The translations under genes and the position numbers were made by a program. This document shows positions 1 through 11,669 of a DNA stretch of 64,000 nt, in pieces; positions within the stretch are counted from its first letter, which is position 1; the number at the start of each line of letters is the position of its first letter. The stretch spans positions 24,488,962 through 24,552,961 of the forward strand of contig CM073522.1 in NCBI GenBank assembly GCA_037074615.1. The letters are read 5' to 3'. The notes under the pieces were generated by a model that saw nothing but the letters and a program-made list of their open reading frames with translations, did no database searches and was not told the DNA's origin. Origin of the DNA: Leucaena leucocephala (taxonomy: Eukaryota; Streptophyta; Magnoliopsida; Fabales; Fabaceae).

Positions 1-2235
1 GCCAGATAGCAATCATTATTAAATAATCAACCGTTATACATCAGTGCATGATTAACATCCTCATATTTCTATTACATTTTTCATTGTCTAAAATCCGGCA
101 GCATAACTGCTACATTCCTTCTGTAGAAAGTAACCGATCTTGTACCGATTCGGTAATTCCCGTAGAAACTATCATTCTACGTAAGTACCCAGGAAAGACT
201 GGATAAACCTGCTAGGTCCACTCACTTCCAGCCTCCTTAGACAGCACCTACGTACACAGTACGTATCAGTTCCTTTCTTTGTCCTTGCTTTGTTGCCAGA
301 ATTTCAGCAGCATAACGGCATCTCTTAAAATTTCCAAATTTTATTTTGACAGAACCTCCCCTGTAATGTTATATATGGGAATGATATTCAAAAGAATCTC
401 AGTAGCAACAATCATAACAATATATGTAATGCAGAGTGACAGTGCTTGCTTGTGATTGTGTACAGATAAGTATGATGCATGCTTCAATATTCAATAACAT
501 ATGATCATAGCATTGTAATAGAGCTTCAAGCATAACATATAAGACAACAATCCAATAGCACAACAATTCACAAAGACATTACATAAAAGCTAGGATTAGT
601 TACTACCTTAAAAGCAGAACTTCAGAACTTCTACACTGCTTCCAACTTCACCAGAACTTCCTTTCTTCTTTCTTTTCTCACTTTCTCTCTCAAGAACTTC
701 TTTCCCTTTCTAAAGTGCTCCTTGGCCATGAGAATGAAGAGCTAGGGGGTATTTATAGTTTTGAGGAGTGGCATTCTTGTAATTTTGAAGCCATCTGATC
801 CTGTGGTCCTGGTTTTTCCGGAATTTCCTATTTTTCTTTATTCCTTTTACTGCATCATCCATGACATCATTCAAGGCCACCTCATGGGACACCTCACCTC
901 ACACATTTATCACATGGCGCAAATGGAGGGAGCTAGAAGCCTTCTGGAAGCTTTCCGGTCTAATCCGGTACAGGCCCAGTCTATCGCCTCGCAAACTGGA
1001 CCGTTTTCTGAATCTAATTTTTCTGAAAATCTATATTATGTCTTCTGGCCTTGAACTTAGTATCTGGATCCTTTATATCATTAAAATTTTAATACTGGGT
1101 CTAAACTCAATTATAGATCCCCTGCAAAATGACCAAAATATCCATGGATGCCCTTCATGCACTATCTTAACCCTAAGGGCAAAACCGTCATTTTACACCT
1201 TTCTGTACTTCATCAGGGCATATACTGACTCTGGTTAACTTCACCTGTATATGTCTTGGCCTCTAGGCCTGTCCAGAATGACCAAAATGCCCTTCACACA
1301 CCTGCTATCCCCTTAGTACTACACAGGGGTATTTTCTTAATTTCGCACTTTTCCGGGATTCTGCCGGACACTGGCCCACCTATCAGTCCAAGAGTCTTAT
1401 TGGGCCGTTCTGGGTCCATTACCTTTATGGCACGCATTTCGAGGAATCCTCCCCTGTCCATGTTCACTGAGTATTTTAGCTATTATGCACCGTTTACACA
1501 CATATCCGGACACTGGCTCCTTCTGTCAGATACACTGCCCTACTGTGTCTGGGCAGCCATTTGGGTCATAACGGGCATCTGACTGTTGTTACCCGACCTC
1601 ATTCAGTCTTAGTTTAAATACCGATAAATCTCCCTATCGGATCCCTGGAGGCCTCATACTCCCGTCTGGATTTGCTAATTCGTGAATAACTTTTTCTACA
1701 GACCTCCTATCAGTATTCTATCAGTTTCTTGACATCCTCCCCATAAGGGTGCATCATCTTGTAATTTCTTACTTATATCTGAAATCTAGGGTATTCGGTA
1801 GGAATTTTTATAACTTTTGGACGATCAGTCCATTTTTGACTATCTGGAGTCTTCAAAAATTCCGGTATTAAGCTGGATTACGCAGCGTCACTTGCCCTAT
1901 CTTATGGTGAAATCTGGGACTGAAATGCTGTCGGGCGGTCCAAACCACTTCTGGCCTATTTTTCTTTAATTATACTTTAGCCCCAGGGAACTTTTCTTCT
2001 TTGCAATTAAGTCCCTTAAATTTGGCTAAAATTACACTTTGAGACCCCACATTTTTGTCTATCTTTCTTTCCTAACCTTAAACTTTCCATAATTGCATTT
2101 AAGTCCTTTCATTTCCTTTCTTTTGTAATTTAATCCTTTTCTTTACATAAAGGACCACATCTTTTTCCTGAAAAAGAACTCATATTCCATTTAATCTGTA
2201 CATAGAAATCAGTACAGAAAATTAAGGATATTACA
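1..2235 (-). mobile_element. LTR of long-LTR (TGTAACATCC) family, copy L1, truncated by window start
   Basis: Read on the minus strand this starts TGTAATATCC at 2235 and runs to the window edge. It aligns throughout with the LTR at 7685-10577: promoter-like TATAAATACCCCC, the leader around 580-650, and the conserved U5 segment at 143-268. By comparison with the complete copies about 270 bp of its 3' end lie outside the window. It interrupts a copia-like LTR (2236-2827) that breaks exactly at 2235, so it is an insertion. The right-hand target duplication would be TCATC (2236-2240); the partner is outside the window. Whether it is a solo LTR or part of a full element cannot be told. Confidence 0.85.
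745..757 (-). promoter_or_regulatory. TATA box of LTR L1
   Basis: On the minus strand this reads TATAAATACCCCC, followed by a purine-rich leader. The same 13-mer occurs at the equivalent place in the LTRs at 9548, 14443, 16616 (minus) and 43038. It is the likely core promoter of the family and marks the U3/R boundary. Confidence 0.75.
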
Positions 2236-2827
2236 TCATCCTCCTGTTCCTGACCATTACTTTCTCTATCCCTGAGTAGTCTGACTATAGAAATGGAACT
2301 ACCTTTCTATTACAGTATGCTATAGTAATATCTCTCTACGAATGTGAGGGACAAATTCCATCTTGACCATTCACATTCCTCCGCATGAAAAATCACTGAG
2401 CCCGAACATAGTCTTTATGATCACTCGGTCAAAAGTGACTTTTGACTAGGTCAAATCTGAGCGTTCGTCATGTAGGAATCCATGATGATCTCAGGTCAAA
2501 GGGCATTGTGACATAGTTTGTATATGAGAGAAGGTTATGACTTAACCAACGCAGCTCTCTCATAGTGGGTCGGTCCAACACCTTGTACTCTTACATGTGC
2601 CTATGACTTTGATTTATATCTCTATATATCTTCAAAGTCATACTGGTCTTATTTTATCTCTGCTCCCGCCTAGATGACTGACCAGGGACATTTAGAATAA
2701 GATCATGAGTTATCCAAGGATGGTCATCACAGTAAACATGCAAATAATGTGATAACATAATTAAGAAATTCATAAATCAACAATATTCATAATACAATGA
2801 TTGGCCCCTAGGGCACAATATCCAACA
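2236..2827 (-). mobile_element. 5' portion of copia-like LTR, copy Z3
   Basis: The minus strand begins TGTTGGATATTGTGCCC at 2827 and matches the first ~590 bp of the complete LTRs at 17925-19867 and 43777-45680. TGTTGGA...TGCCCTAG at an LTR start is typical of plant Ty1/copia LTRs of the Tork/Angela kind (known pattern; family not proven here). The rest of this copy is displaced beyond the window start by insertion of LTR L1. The copy itself sits inside the 5' LTR of element A; one flank would be GAAAG (2828-2832). Confidence 0.8.
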
Positions 2828-4507
2828 GAAAGTTGAGTTTTCTCTAAGGTGTATATGCTGTCCAAAACCTTAGATCAAAGGAGAAAGAAGAAATTAAAGT
2901 TAGAATTATGAGATTAAAACTTAAACAAGCTAGCTAGATGATTGGTTTATGAATCAAGTTGATATTCTTGACTTTGCCATGGATAAAACAATTCGGTTTG
3001 CACTGTTCATGCACTGTTCATGATAGAAGGAGATGGAATTTCAATGATCTAATGCGTCCATCGAATTATATGATCATTTTGTGTAGGATTGGATAGGTTT
3101 TGAACCTTGGAAGCATTAGAATTGAAAGTTGTAATTCTTGAAATTCTTCTCTATTACTGTTCACTCATATGAACAGTGATTGGATTTTCATGATTTTGAT
3201 GCTTCCAATGGTTTTAAAATGAAAAGTTGTGTTGGGTAAAGTAGAGAAACAAGTATGGGAAGCAATAAAATTAAGATGGGAATTTTTGGAAGAATTATGT
3301 ATGTTTCGTAAATTCTATCCAGAACAATGCATAGTTGTTGGAATTTGGTTATTTTAAGTTCATAAGTTGATTCAAAATGCCAAATTGTGTAGGGTAAGGT
3401 CAAGATATCAATTGATTCAAAGGCCAAGTCAATTGGTAAAGATGAAAGGAAGTTATGTTAGTTAAAGTAAGCTTAATGTTCAAGAGAGTTAGATGGTGAT
3501 GAATAGATGATTATGTGATGTTAGGATTTGGTAGTGTACTCTAAAGAGGAAGCCACATATCAAGGAAAAGTAAGAAGGAAGAAGCAAAGTTAAAGTGAAA
3601 GGAAGTAAAGAAATAAGGTAGTAAACTTACCCTAAACTTGTATATATTGAATGTTATGCTTAATTGTGCTATGGCTTTGTTAAATTGTGTGCATATGTGT
3701 AGATGATTGAAGCTTTGTTTCTATGTTTACTTTGGGCAATTGTATTTCATATGATACGTGGAAGCATGCTCATTACACTATGGTAACACTTTCACAAGCA
3801 AGCACAAGCAATTACATTAATACATGCATTGTTTGGTATTGTTTTCTACTGAGATTTCCCCAGAAATCTAATCCCATCTATGTAATCACAATCCCAACAG
3901 GTTTATGAATGAGGAAAGAGGATGAAGAAGCATGAAGAGGACTTAGGGATTGGTCAATGTAAATGTTATATGATGTTATGTGAAGAATTCTTGCAAGTAA
4001 TGATGTTGTATGCTTAGTTTAAGTAATAGTATTTATGATGTGAGGAAAAATAAAAAATGATGGAATAAAAGTATGAAATTTTACATACATTTAGTTAACA
4101 TGTCAAGCTTCATTTTGACACCAAGAACACCTTATTTAGATGTCTGTACAAAGAGAACCAATTTTCCAAAGATGGGAACTAGAATCTATTTTCAGAATTT
4201 TTGACCAAATGAAAAGTAAATTTTAACAAATAAACTGTATCAATGTGCGAATCATTTGGTCAGGAAATTATTTTTTCCTTAAACTTCAAGATGTTAGCGT
4301 CAAGTAGGATTTTGAACCACTTCATTTAGATTTTTATAGAATTAATTATGATTTTTTGAAGTTCATCACTGAATCTGGAATACCATATGAACAATAACTT
4401 GCCAAGAGTAAAAATTCCAGATTTAACTAATGGACTTCAAATGTCATGTAAGTGGTTCTAAATGCTACCGAATGGTCCCTAAGACGTATGAAAGTAAGGA
4501 CGTTATA
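2828..4507 (+). mobile_element. 3' part of the 5' LTR of element A
   Basis: This segment ends GGACGTTATA, a decayed form of the family LTR end GGATGTTACA, three bases before a primer binding site. It matches, inverted, 11670-13548 over its whole length, and its first half matches the LTR at 13549-16438 downstream of that LTR's TATA box. The U3 and promoter lie to the left, displaced by the Z3 insertion. It lacks the conserved U5 segment present in copies L1, L2, L3 and L6, so it belongs to a second 3'-end subtype. No protein is encoded; the small ORFs here are chance. Confidence 0.8.
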
Positions 4508-4510
4508 TTT

Positions 4511-4522
4511 TGGTATCAGAGC
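4511..4522 (+). other. Primer binding site (tRNA-iMet) of element A
   Basis: TGGTATCAGAGC is complementary to the 3' end of plant initiator methionine tRNA, the usual primer of plant LTR retrotransposons. It lies three bases after the LTR end and proves that element A is oriented on the plus strand. Confidence 0.92.
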
Positions 4523-4631
4523 AGAAGTTTTTGGCATCAGATAAGATAATCCCCATACCCTAACTCTAAGTAATAAGTACTTTGTTAAGTTAGGGTATTT
4601 ATTGGGATAGTTAGCCTTGCTTATTTAAGCA

Positions 4632-5570
4632 AATGTTGTAGGAGTAGACATAGGGATTCATAAAGTTAAGTCTGAGCCATCAGTTAATAAGGGAGACCCC
4701 CGACCAGTAGTGATATATGAAGAAGATGTTCATCCAAACTATGATCCTTCTTCAGACAATGAAGAGAGTTTTGATGATAGTATAGGGGATCAGTCAGGAA
4801 GATCTATAGTAGAATATTCTATAGACATTTCTATAGACTCAAACCTGCAATCTGGAGATTATGGAGAGATTCATCCTAAAGTGGTACATACCCCAGATGA
4901 TGCTGAGTCCAGTGACTCTACACAGTATGAGTTTGTTGGAGTGCCCTCTAATCGTGATGTAAGCTCTATTCCTCCGATGAGAGGATAGATTACGGCTGAG
5001 GAAGCTAAGTACTGGTACTGGATTACAGGTAGACCAGATATTATTTCTCCTCCACCAGAGTTTGAGGATAGGTTTGATATGAGTAACCTACAATAGTTCC
5101 TTAATCCAGAAGTCTAGTCATAACCTATGACAGTCCCTTCCTATTCTCGCAGTCCAAGAATATATGACGTTATAGATAAAGATCAGTGGGATGTTCCTGG
5201 TCCTCGTCAACCCCAGCCTTCTTTGCGAAAGATAGATAATGTTGACTATATTAGTCTTAAGAAAGCTGTGGAGAGTGAACTACTCAGTTTAGGTCAAGGG
5301 ATGAATAGAAGTAGAGATCAAGAGCAGTCAGTTTATCTGTATTTCCTCAATGCCGTAGCAAGGATGATAAACCAATATACGATAGAGGGAATTAACTTGA
5401 ATCAGGTCTACCATCTAGAAGATTGGCATGAGATAGTCATAAGTCAGATATTGCCATATACTCCTACATGGCATGTAGAGCTAAGTGAGTTTCTGGAAAA
5501 TGATCTACCAGCTGATATACAAGGGTGGCATTTCTGTATGCAGAAGTATTTGCAATTTACAATTCCATAG
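4632..5570 (+). pseudogene. Unrecognised degraded ORF of element A (gag position)
   Basis: One reading frame is open from 4632 to 5570 apart from four in-frame stops (4986, about 5094, 5115 and 5121), roughly 310 codons. The N-terminal third is acidic and serine/aspartate-rich. The C-terminal block (5127-5570, 147 codons without a stop) looks globular and alpha-helical, with tryptophans at DWHEIV and GWHFCMQK. I see no zinc knuckle, protease or polymerase motif. Its place just after the primer site suggests a gag-like product, but I do not recognise the family. No in-frame ATG is visible at the front. Element B keeps only the last part of the homologous sequence (near 24258). Confidence 0.5.
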
Positions 5571-5918
5571 ACAAATATGTAAACAGTGTAAAGTAAAGTA
5601 ATTACATAAATGTATAATAGTTATGACTTACCCCGTATATGTAATTGACATGTATGTAATGTATGTACAAATGTTATAGTGATATGAAATATGAGTTTTG
5701 ATGTGATATAATGAAATGACAGTTGGTTGAATATCTATGTGAATATGTTCCCTATTTAATTTAATTATGATAGATAAATATGGATGAGTTTCAAGTTACT
5801 CAAGCTCATCAAAGTTAAGAACAAGGATCGGCCATTGCTAAAGTAAAGACTAGACAAGAACATTAGAAGGGAATGATTAGAGAAAGCTGTGTTCAGGTCA
5901 TGATGTGGAGTAGTTTAG

Positions 5919-6192
5919 GTCGCGACTAGAAGTTCCAGAGAAGTTGAGTCGTGACTAGTTAAGCCAGAGGTCACGACGAATATTTACAAATGTGTTTTGG
6001 GTCGTGACAAGTAAAGACCATTGGCCACGACAAAAAGTTACAGAGTTATTAGGTTGCAATGAGTCAGGTCATAGGACGCGACTAATGTGCACAGAGCAGT
6101 TTAAGTCGCCACGAGATAAGACCTGAGGTCGCGACTAAAGTTTACAGAGAATTTGAGTCGCGACAAGCCAATACTCAGGTCGCGACTAGTAT
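5919..6192 (+). repeat. GTCGCGAC palindrome array (element A)
   Basis: Exact GTCGCGAC occurs at 5919, about 6133, 6157 and 6179. Degenerate forms such as GTCGTGAC and GTCACGAC lie between, spaced about 20-35 bp. Linkers repeat words such as AGTTCCAGAG and TTTACAGAG. The same units occur at 23580-23876, 19462-19748, 42219-42468 and 43900-44155. Confidence 0.85.
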
Positions 6193-7679
6193 GTACAGAG
6201 ACTTGATGATAAATGAAGATGCCAGCCTCGCTAAAGTTTATCAGTTAGAGGTTTAGCATGAGATGTAGGCAAGCCAAATAGTATGAGGTACTGAGATACA
6301 GAAGATGTTCAAGAATAGATCCTCTGTGTGACTATCAGGAGTAGATCTACAGTACGAAACAAGTTGTTCAGTTAGTCTTTCCTGAACAAAATAATTAAAA
6401 GTTAGAATGAGACTTTCCTGAGAATGAGCCTAACATATGGCTTAAAGTTAGAAGCGTGATGGTTAACAGTTAGACCTAGGGAAGAGCACCCTAGAGAACA
6501 GAATTAATAGTGTTAGTTGATGAATGAGATCCAGGCGACTTCAATTCGCTAAGATAAAGAAGAAGACTATAAAGGAACTATAGTCCAGTCAAGAGCAGAC
6601 TAGGATTAATATACATACAAAAAGAGTTAAGAGATAGTAAAGAGATGCAGAAGTTACTCCATAGAGATGGAGATTTATCCGCTCACCTGAGACGTTTTCT
6701 CGAGTAAGTATATAAAAAACATTCCTCTCAGTTAGATAGAGATGAGCGTGAGGCTAAGGGTTAAAGTAGAGAAAGAGAAACCTTTTGATGAATACTTAGC
6801 CGAGTTCATCTACATGAACAGAGAGAGTTGAATGATTGAGAAGTTAATTCCCGGATTGAATTCCGTACTAAAAAGAATTTTTCTCAGGTATTCACAGAAT
6901 AGAAACAGAAATGTATAATGCCTAGTGAGAGAAAGGTAGCCACAATTTTAGAGATAGAATGACTCCCCTATCCTTTATGTAAGAAAGAGAAATGAAGGGT
7001 TGAGTCTGTACCCTAGGAAAAGGGTAATGTGGCAACCTTGGTAAATGAATATTCATCTCAAGTTCATGAATGAATGATCAGGATCTGGTAGAAAATGTGA
7101 TAAAGGGACAAAATGCTTAAAAAGGTTACCTAGTTAATGGTTTAATTGCAGTGTGCTTATAATGGATGTTGAGTAAATTATGTGATGATGATATGGCTTT
7201 TGTTGCCATAAGTTAGGATAATCAGTTGCATCTCCTTGCAGTTGTCATATGATGATATGCATGTTAGAGAATGCTTAAACAATTGCATCTCCTTGCATAT
7301 TATGCATGTTAGAGTATGCTATGATGAATGAATACTCTCCTTTGTAATACATGTGAGGTAGAGTATATATGATAAGAAAGTTATGTTGCTCCCACACCAT
7401 ACGACACGCAATAAAATAGTTTAACTTGGTAATGATACTAAAGCAATAGAAGAGTGATATATGAGATAGTTAGCTAGTCAAACCCTAAAGTTTAGAATGA
7501 GAATCTAAGACAGACAGTGATAGTCAGTTCGACAAAGAACGAGATTAGAGATAAATGTTGAGGACAATCCTATAGACATATGATTACAATACATAGGACA
7601 TATCCCTTTAGTAGGGGATGAGATATATGAATGATGTTCCTTGAACATGGTTATGAAAGATGATACAGCTTTGAGAGGG

Positions 7680-7684
7680 AGCAG
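7680..7684. repeat. TSD AGCAG, left copy (L2)
   Basis: Five-base target duplication matching 10578-10582. A 5-bp duplication is normal for Ty3/gypsy and Ty1/copia integrases. Confidence 0.93.
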
Positions 7685-9547
7685 TGTAACATCCTGATTT
7701 TTGGGTCTAGGAGAACTGGGAGGTAGTCTGATATGGGCAGGCTGCTAAATCCGTAGTCCAGGGTAGTAATATGATATGGGCAGATCACTTACCTATATTT
7801 TGTAGGAATCCGAGGGATGAGCTACGTCCCTCAGAATTTAAATATGAGTTAAGTCTTTGACCTACAAAGTAGGGACAGTTCACCTAGGTTCAAAAAGAGG
7901 AATGTAAGGAATATCCTAAGTCTTAAGCCTAGGAATTCTGCAGGTAGCTAGATATGGGCTAGATCCTGAGTAAGATAACCTGATATGGGCAGGTTGTCGA
8001 GCCTTTCAATTAACAATGATTCCCGAAGAGTTCAGGGGATGAGTTATTGAAAGAGAATTTCGAGAACTTAAGATAAAGGATAAGAAGATAAGTAAAGATG
8101 TCAGAAAGAGAATGCAGGGACATAATTGTAATTATGGGAAAGATCGGGCTGGTAGCCGATAGTACCATATTTTACCATAAAATAGAGAAAATTATGCTGA
8201 TCATTTCACTGAACTGTGAAATATGCATATAAGGTCTCTATGAGTATGTAAGAATTATGAAAAGTTAGGGACTTAATTGAAAAGGAGAAAAGTTTCCAGG
8301 GGCAAAATGGTAATTATAGAAAATTGAGCCAAAAGTGGCTTGGAACTGGTCGGAAGCATTTCAGTCCCAAACTTCACCAGTAGATAGAGGAAATGATGCT
8401 GGTTAATCTGGCTTAATACAGGAATTTTATCAGGACTCCAGATAGCCAAAATTTATCTGATAGTCTAAAAGTATAAACAATTCTTATTGGATATCCTAGA
8501 CCTCAGAAATTAGTGAAAAACTTCAGGAAGATGCGTCCTGTAGAGACGGATGTCAGGGAACTGACAGAATACCGAAAGGAGGTCTGTAGAAGAAGTTATT
8601 CACTTTTTAGTGAATTTAGACGGGAGTTTGTGAGCTCCTGGGATCTGATAGGGAGATTTAGCAGTAAATAAACTGGGACTAAATGAGCCCAAATGACAAA
8701 ACATAGATTCCCATAGTGACACCAAGGTTGGCCCAGGCCCATGATATCAATTCAGTGGTAAAAGGGGCTGGTGTCCTGAAAAAGGTGTAAAATGACGAAA
8801 ATGCCCTTATGTTGAAAATAGCTGAAGAATGAGTAAAGGGTATTTTGGTCATTTGACTAAGGTTAGTCAGTCAAGAAAGGTTATATGGATAGTTGAGCAG
8901 GGTCAGGGAATACTCTGGTAAGATATAAAAAGACAATAATGCCCCTAGATTCATTAAAGTAAATAAAGAGGAACCAAGGGCATTTTGGTAATTTACCAAG
9001 GGATGGTTCTTGGCAATTGAGCCATCAGAGTACTTGGGCTGGATCAAAGACCTAAGATAACATTCCCAGAGTCCAAAAACGTAGCCCAAGGAATATGTGG
9101 GTTAAAGTGGCATTAAAATACCATTTTAGTTCTGTTTCCATAAAGTGGAGTTACCTGGTCGAAGTGATAACCGGGGAATTGATCAGATAAAGTTCTAGAC
9201 TTATCTGGTAGCCATGGAATGGCGTGAAAGGTGCCATCAAGATGCCACATGGCACTAATCTAGAGGGAGAAGGAGAAGTTAAAGACACGTGGTACGATCT
9301 CAGCCGTTCATTCAGAGATAAGACTCTGGAATTCTCTGGAAACGCTGAGTCAGCTGGTGAGGTGTCCCAAGGGCCCCACCATTGCGCTACCTAGCATGTG
9401 AGGTGTCCCTTGATGATGTCATAAGTGATGAGTCATTGGGGATGGTGATGTCATCATGATGAGGTAAGCAAAGCTTGTTGAGGAAGCAAGCGATCTAAGC
9501 CATTCATCGTGAATCAATCTAGGCCATTCATTCCACCTTGCCTCAAG

Positions 9548-9560
9548 TATAAATACCCCC
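9548..9560 (+). promoter_or_regulatory. TATA box of solo LTR L2
   Basis: TATAAATACCCCC, followed about 60 bp later by a purine-rich leader ending near AGTAACTAATCC. The sequence is conserved in five LTR copies in this window. Confidence 0.78.
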
Positions 9561-10050
9561 TCCCCTTGCCATTCAATTCATAGCCAAGAGCCAATTTAGA
9601 GAGAGAAGTGAGTTCTTGGGACAGAAAGTGAAGAAAGAAAGAAGGAAGGAAGTTCTGGCAGAGCCGGAAGTGGTGTAGTGATAGTAGAGTTCTGCTAAGC
9701 TAGTAAGGTAGTAACTAATCCTAGCTTTTATGTAATGGCTTTATGATTTAATGTGCTATTGTTTGGTTGGATTGTTGTCTTATATGTTATGTCTGAAGCT
9801 CTACTACATAATGCTATGATCATATGTTATAGAGTATGGAAGCACGCAGCATACTTATCTGTACACAATCACAAGCAAGCACTATCACACTGCATTACAT
9901 ATATTGTTATGGTTATTACTACTGAGATTTTCATCCCCTATGTATAACCCATTACAAGGAGGTTATGTCAAAGTGAATTTTGAGAATACTAAAAGGCGCC
10001 GTTATTCTGCCAAAATTATGACAGATTGTCAGTAATGAAGAAAGGAGATG

Positions 10051-10176
10051 ATACGTACTGTCTACGTAGGTATTGTCTAAGGAGTCTGGAAGTGAGTGGA
10101 CCTAGCCGGTTCATCCACTCTTTCCTGGGTACTTACGTAGAATGGTAGTTCTCACGGAATTACCGAATCAGTACAG
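10051..10176 (+). other. Conserved U5 segment (L2 copy)
   Basis: This ~125-bp block is the best conserved part among LTRs L1 (143-268, minus), L2, L3 (16220-16343) and L6 (43531-43658). It begins near TACGTAGGTA, contains GTGGACCTAGCCGGTTCATC, and ends near ATTACCGAATCAGTACAG. Short inverted words (TACGTAGG and TTACGTAG; TACTG and CAGTA) suggest RNA folding. Function unknown; it is near the LTR 3' end. Confidence 0.7.
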
Positions 10177-10582
10177 ATCAATTATTTTTAAAGATAAAGT
10201 ATAATAGTTATATTGCCGGATTTCAGGCAGGAAAGATGTAATAGGGATATGAGGATTTTGTTCATGCCCTGTTGTATAACAATTTATTATTTAATAATAA
10301 ATATTGTTTGGCATGTTCAGCTTGTGTATAAGAATTTAAGAGAGAAATTCGTAGGTTCTAAGGTAGCGGTCTTCCAACCTCAGTTTGACCTAGTAAATGA
10401 AAGAGTTTGGCCAGGAAATTTGGTGAGCCAGTAGCACACATCTAGGGCATTACGTGGATAGGTAATAAGCCTCATTTGGATGTGTATAATGAGATAAATC
10501 AGTTCTCAAAGTAAAGGCTCAGAACAAGAAACTTAAGAGTAAAGTGCACTCTGAGGGATTTAAGGGAGGATGTTTCAAGCAG

Positions 10583-11669
10583 CGTCTATGTAATAGAAGT
10601 TAACGTTCTCACAATAGAGATGGATTGCTCTTGCGATAGAGTCAGATTGTTCATGAAATAGAGCTGAAAGCATGGACAGTGAAGCTTATGATAAAGCCAT
10701 GTCCATCAGACGAGATAGATAGATTATGATAGATATGTGCATGATAGAGCATTTGTAGCTCTCTGCAGTACTAGACATAGTAAAGTGATGAAAGATGAGA
10801 ATGAAATGAGAAATTCCTGAATGATAGAGAAAATGAGTAAAGTCTTAATAAATAATATTGGCTTCTGTGATCATTTTTGGGGAATTATCTGTTGAGTTAG
10901 CAACTAAGTGGAAGTAACTAACCTTTTAACTTAGTCCTTTGGTTAGATCTTCTAGAGATAAGAATACAGTACAATGGAATTGTAGTAGATTCTAGAGGAT
11001 CGAAGTTAGATCCTAAAGAGGCTTACGGTTGATCGCAGTAGATCCCGAGGGTCGCATTAGACCTAGCTTAAAGAAAGAAAATGAATGAGCCATAAGTACA
11101 GTATTTCTTCGGAAAGACAAATATTAAGGACAAGCTGAAGGTAAAGAAGCTTCACAAGTTGTTAACTCATAGCAGAGAGAGTACCCACGATGTTAGTTTC
11201 AGATAGCCTTATTATTATTATAGACTGAACTCAGAATCTTCTTACATAAAGAATGAAGTGAAGTTAGTAGAGGTTCCTGAGATGAGGATAAAGAGAATGA
11301 GAATGAAAGCTAGATAGATCCTCCAGGTGAGGACAAAAAGGTTGAAAAACCAAAGAGATTTAAAAAAAGGGTATAAGATATTAAAGTACCAGGGTTGGAG
11401 CCTATTAGCACCAGTTTTTCAGATTTTTATTAGTACTCTTCAGCTAAATGTGCTCAGGCAAGAGGAGCCCAATGACTGGTAACCCCTGGGAAGTAATAAG
11501 AAAAGAGTGTAAATGCCACATAAGTTTGGTATATATGCACAAAGTTATGTAAAATGATAAAAAGAGTTATGAAAAGTATAGTAAGAAGTAACTTTATGAA
11601 CAGATAGAGAGGCTCCCTTTTTGAAAGGCATAAGATGTTTACATGTTATGTTATGGATGGAACAGTAAG
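10583..11669 (+). mobile_element. Element A internal region, 3' segment
   Basis: Continues element A after solo LTR L2; it matches, inverted, element B at about 20700-22000. No ORF or pol motif is visible. It ends at 11669, where the inverted LTR end of element B begins (TGTAACATCC at 11670). About 830 bp of 3' internal sequence present in B, plus A's 3' LTR, are missing here. Confidence 0.7.

Larger units (their letters stand above)
4523..7679 (+). mobile_element. Element A internal region, 5' segment
   Basis: Internal region of a long-LTR retrotransposon, from the primer site to solo LTR L2, which splits it at a site duplicated as AGCAG. The first kilobase holds one degraded ORF (4632-5570). 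The remaining 2 kb has no long ORF and no protease, reverse transcriptase or integrase motif that I can see. It holds a GTCGCGAC palindrome array (5919-6192). From about 5395 onward it matches, inverted, element B (24258 down to about 22300). With the second segment (10583-11669) the internal region is about 4.2 kb, resembling a non-autonomous LARD/TR-GAG-like element (inference). Confidence 0.75.
7685..10577 (+). mobile_element. Solo LTR L2 (2,893 bp), TSD AGCAG
   Basis: Starts TGTAACATCC, ends GGATGTTTCA, and is flanked by the direct repeat AGCAG at 7680-7684 and 10578-10582. No internal region or partner LTR is present, so it is a solo LTR left by LTR-LTR recombination. It contains the TATA box at 9548, a leader shared with L6 and L1, and the conserved U5 segment at 10051-10176. 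It lies inside element A and is therefore younger than A. No protein-coding potential is visible. Confidence 0.95.

Noticed and set aside
4511..4522. tRNA gene fragment
   Set aside because: Only the 12-base complement of a tRNA 3' end is present, directly after an LTR end; it is a primer binding site.
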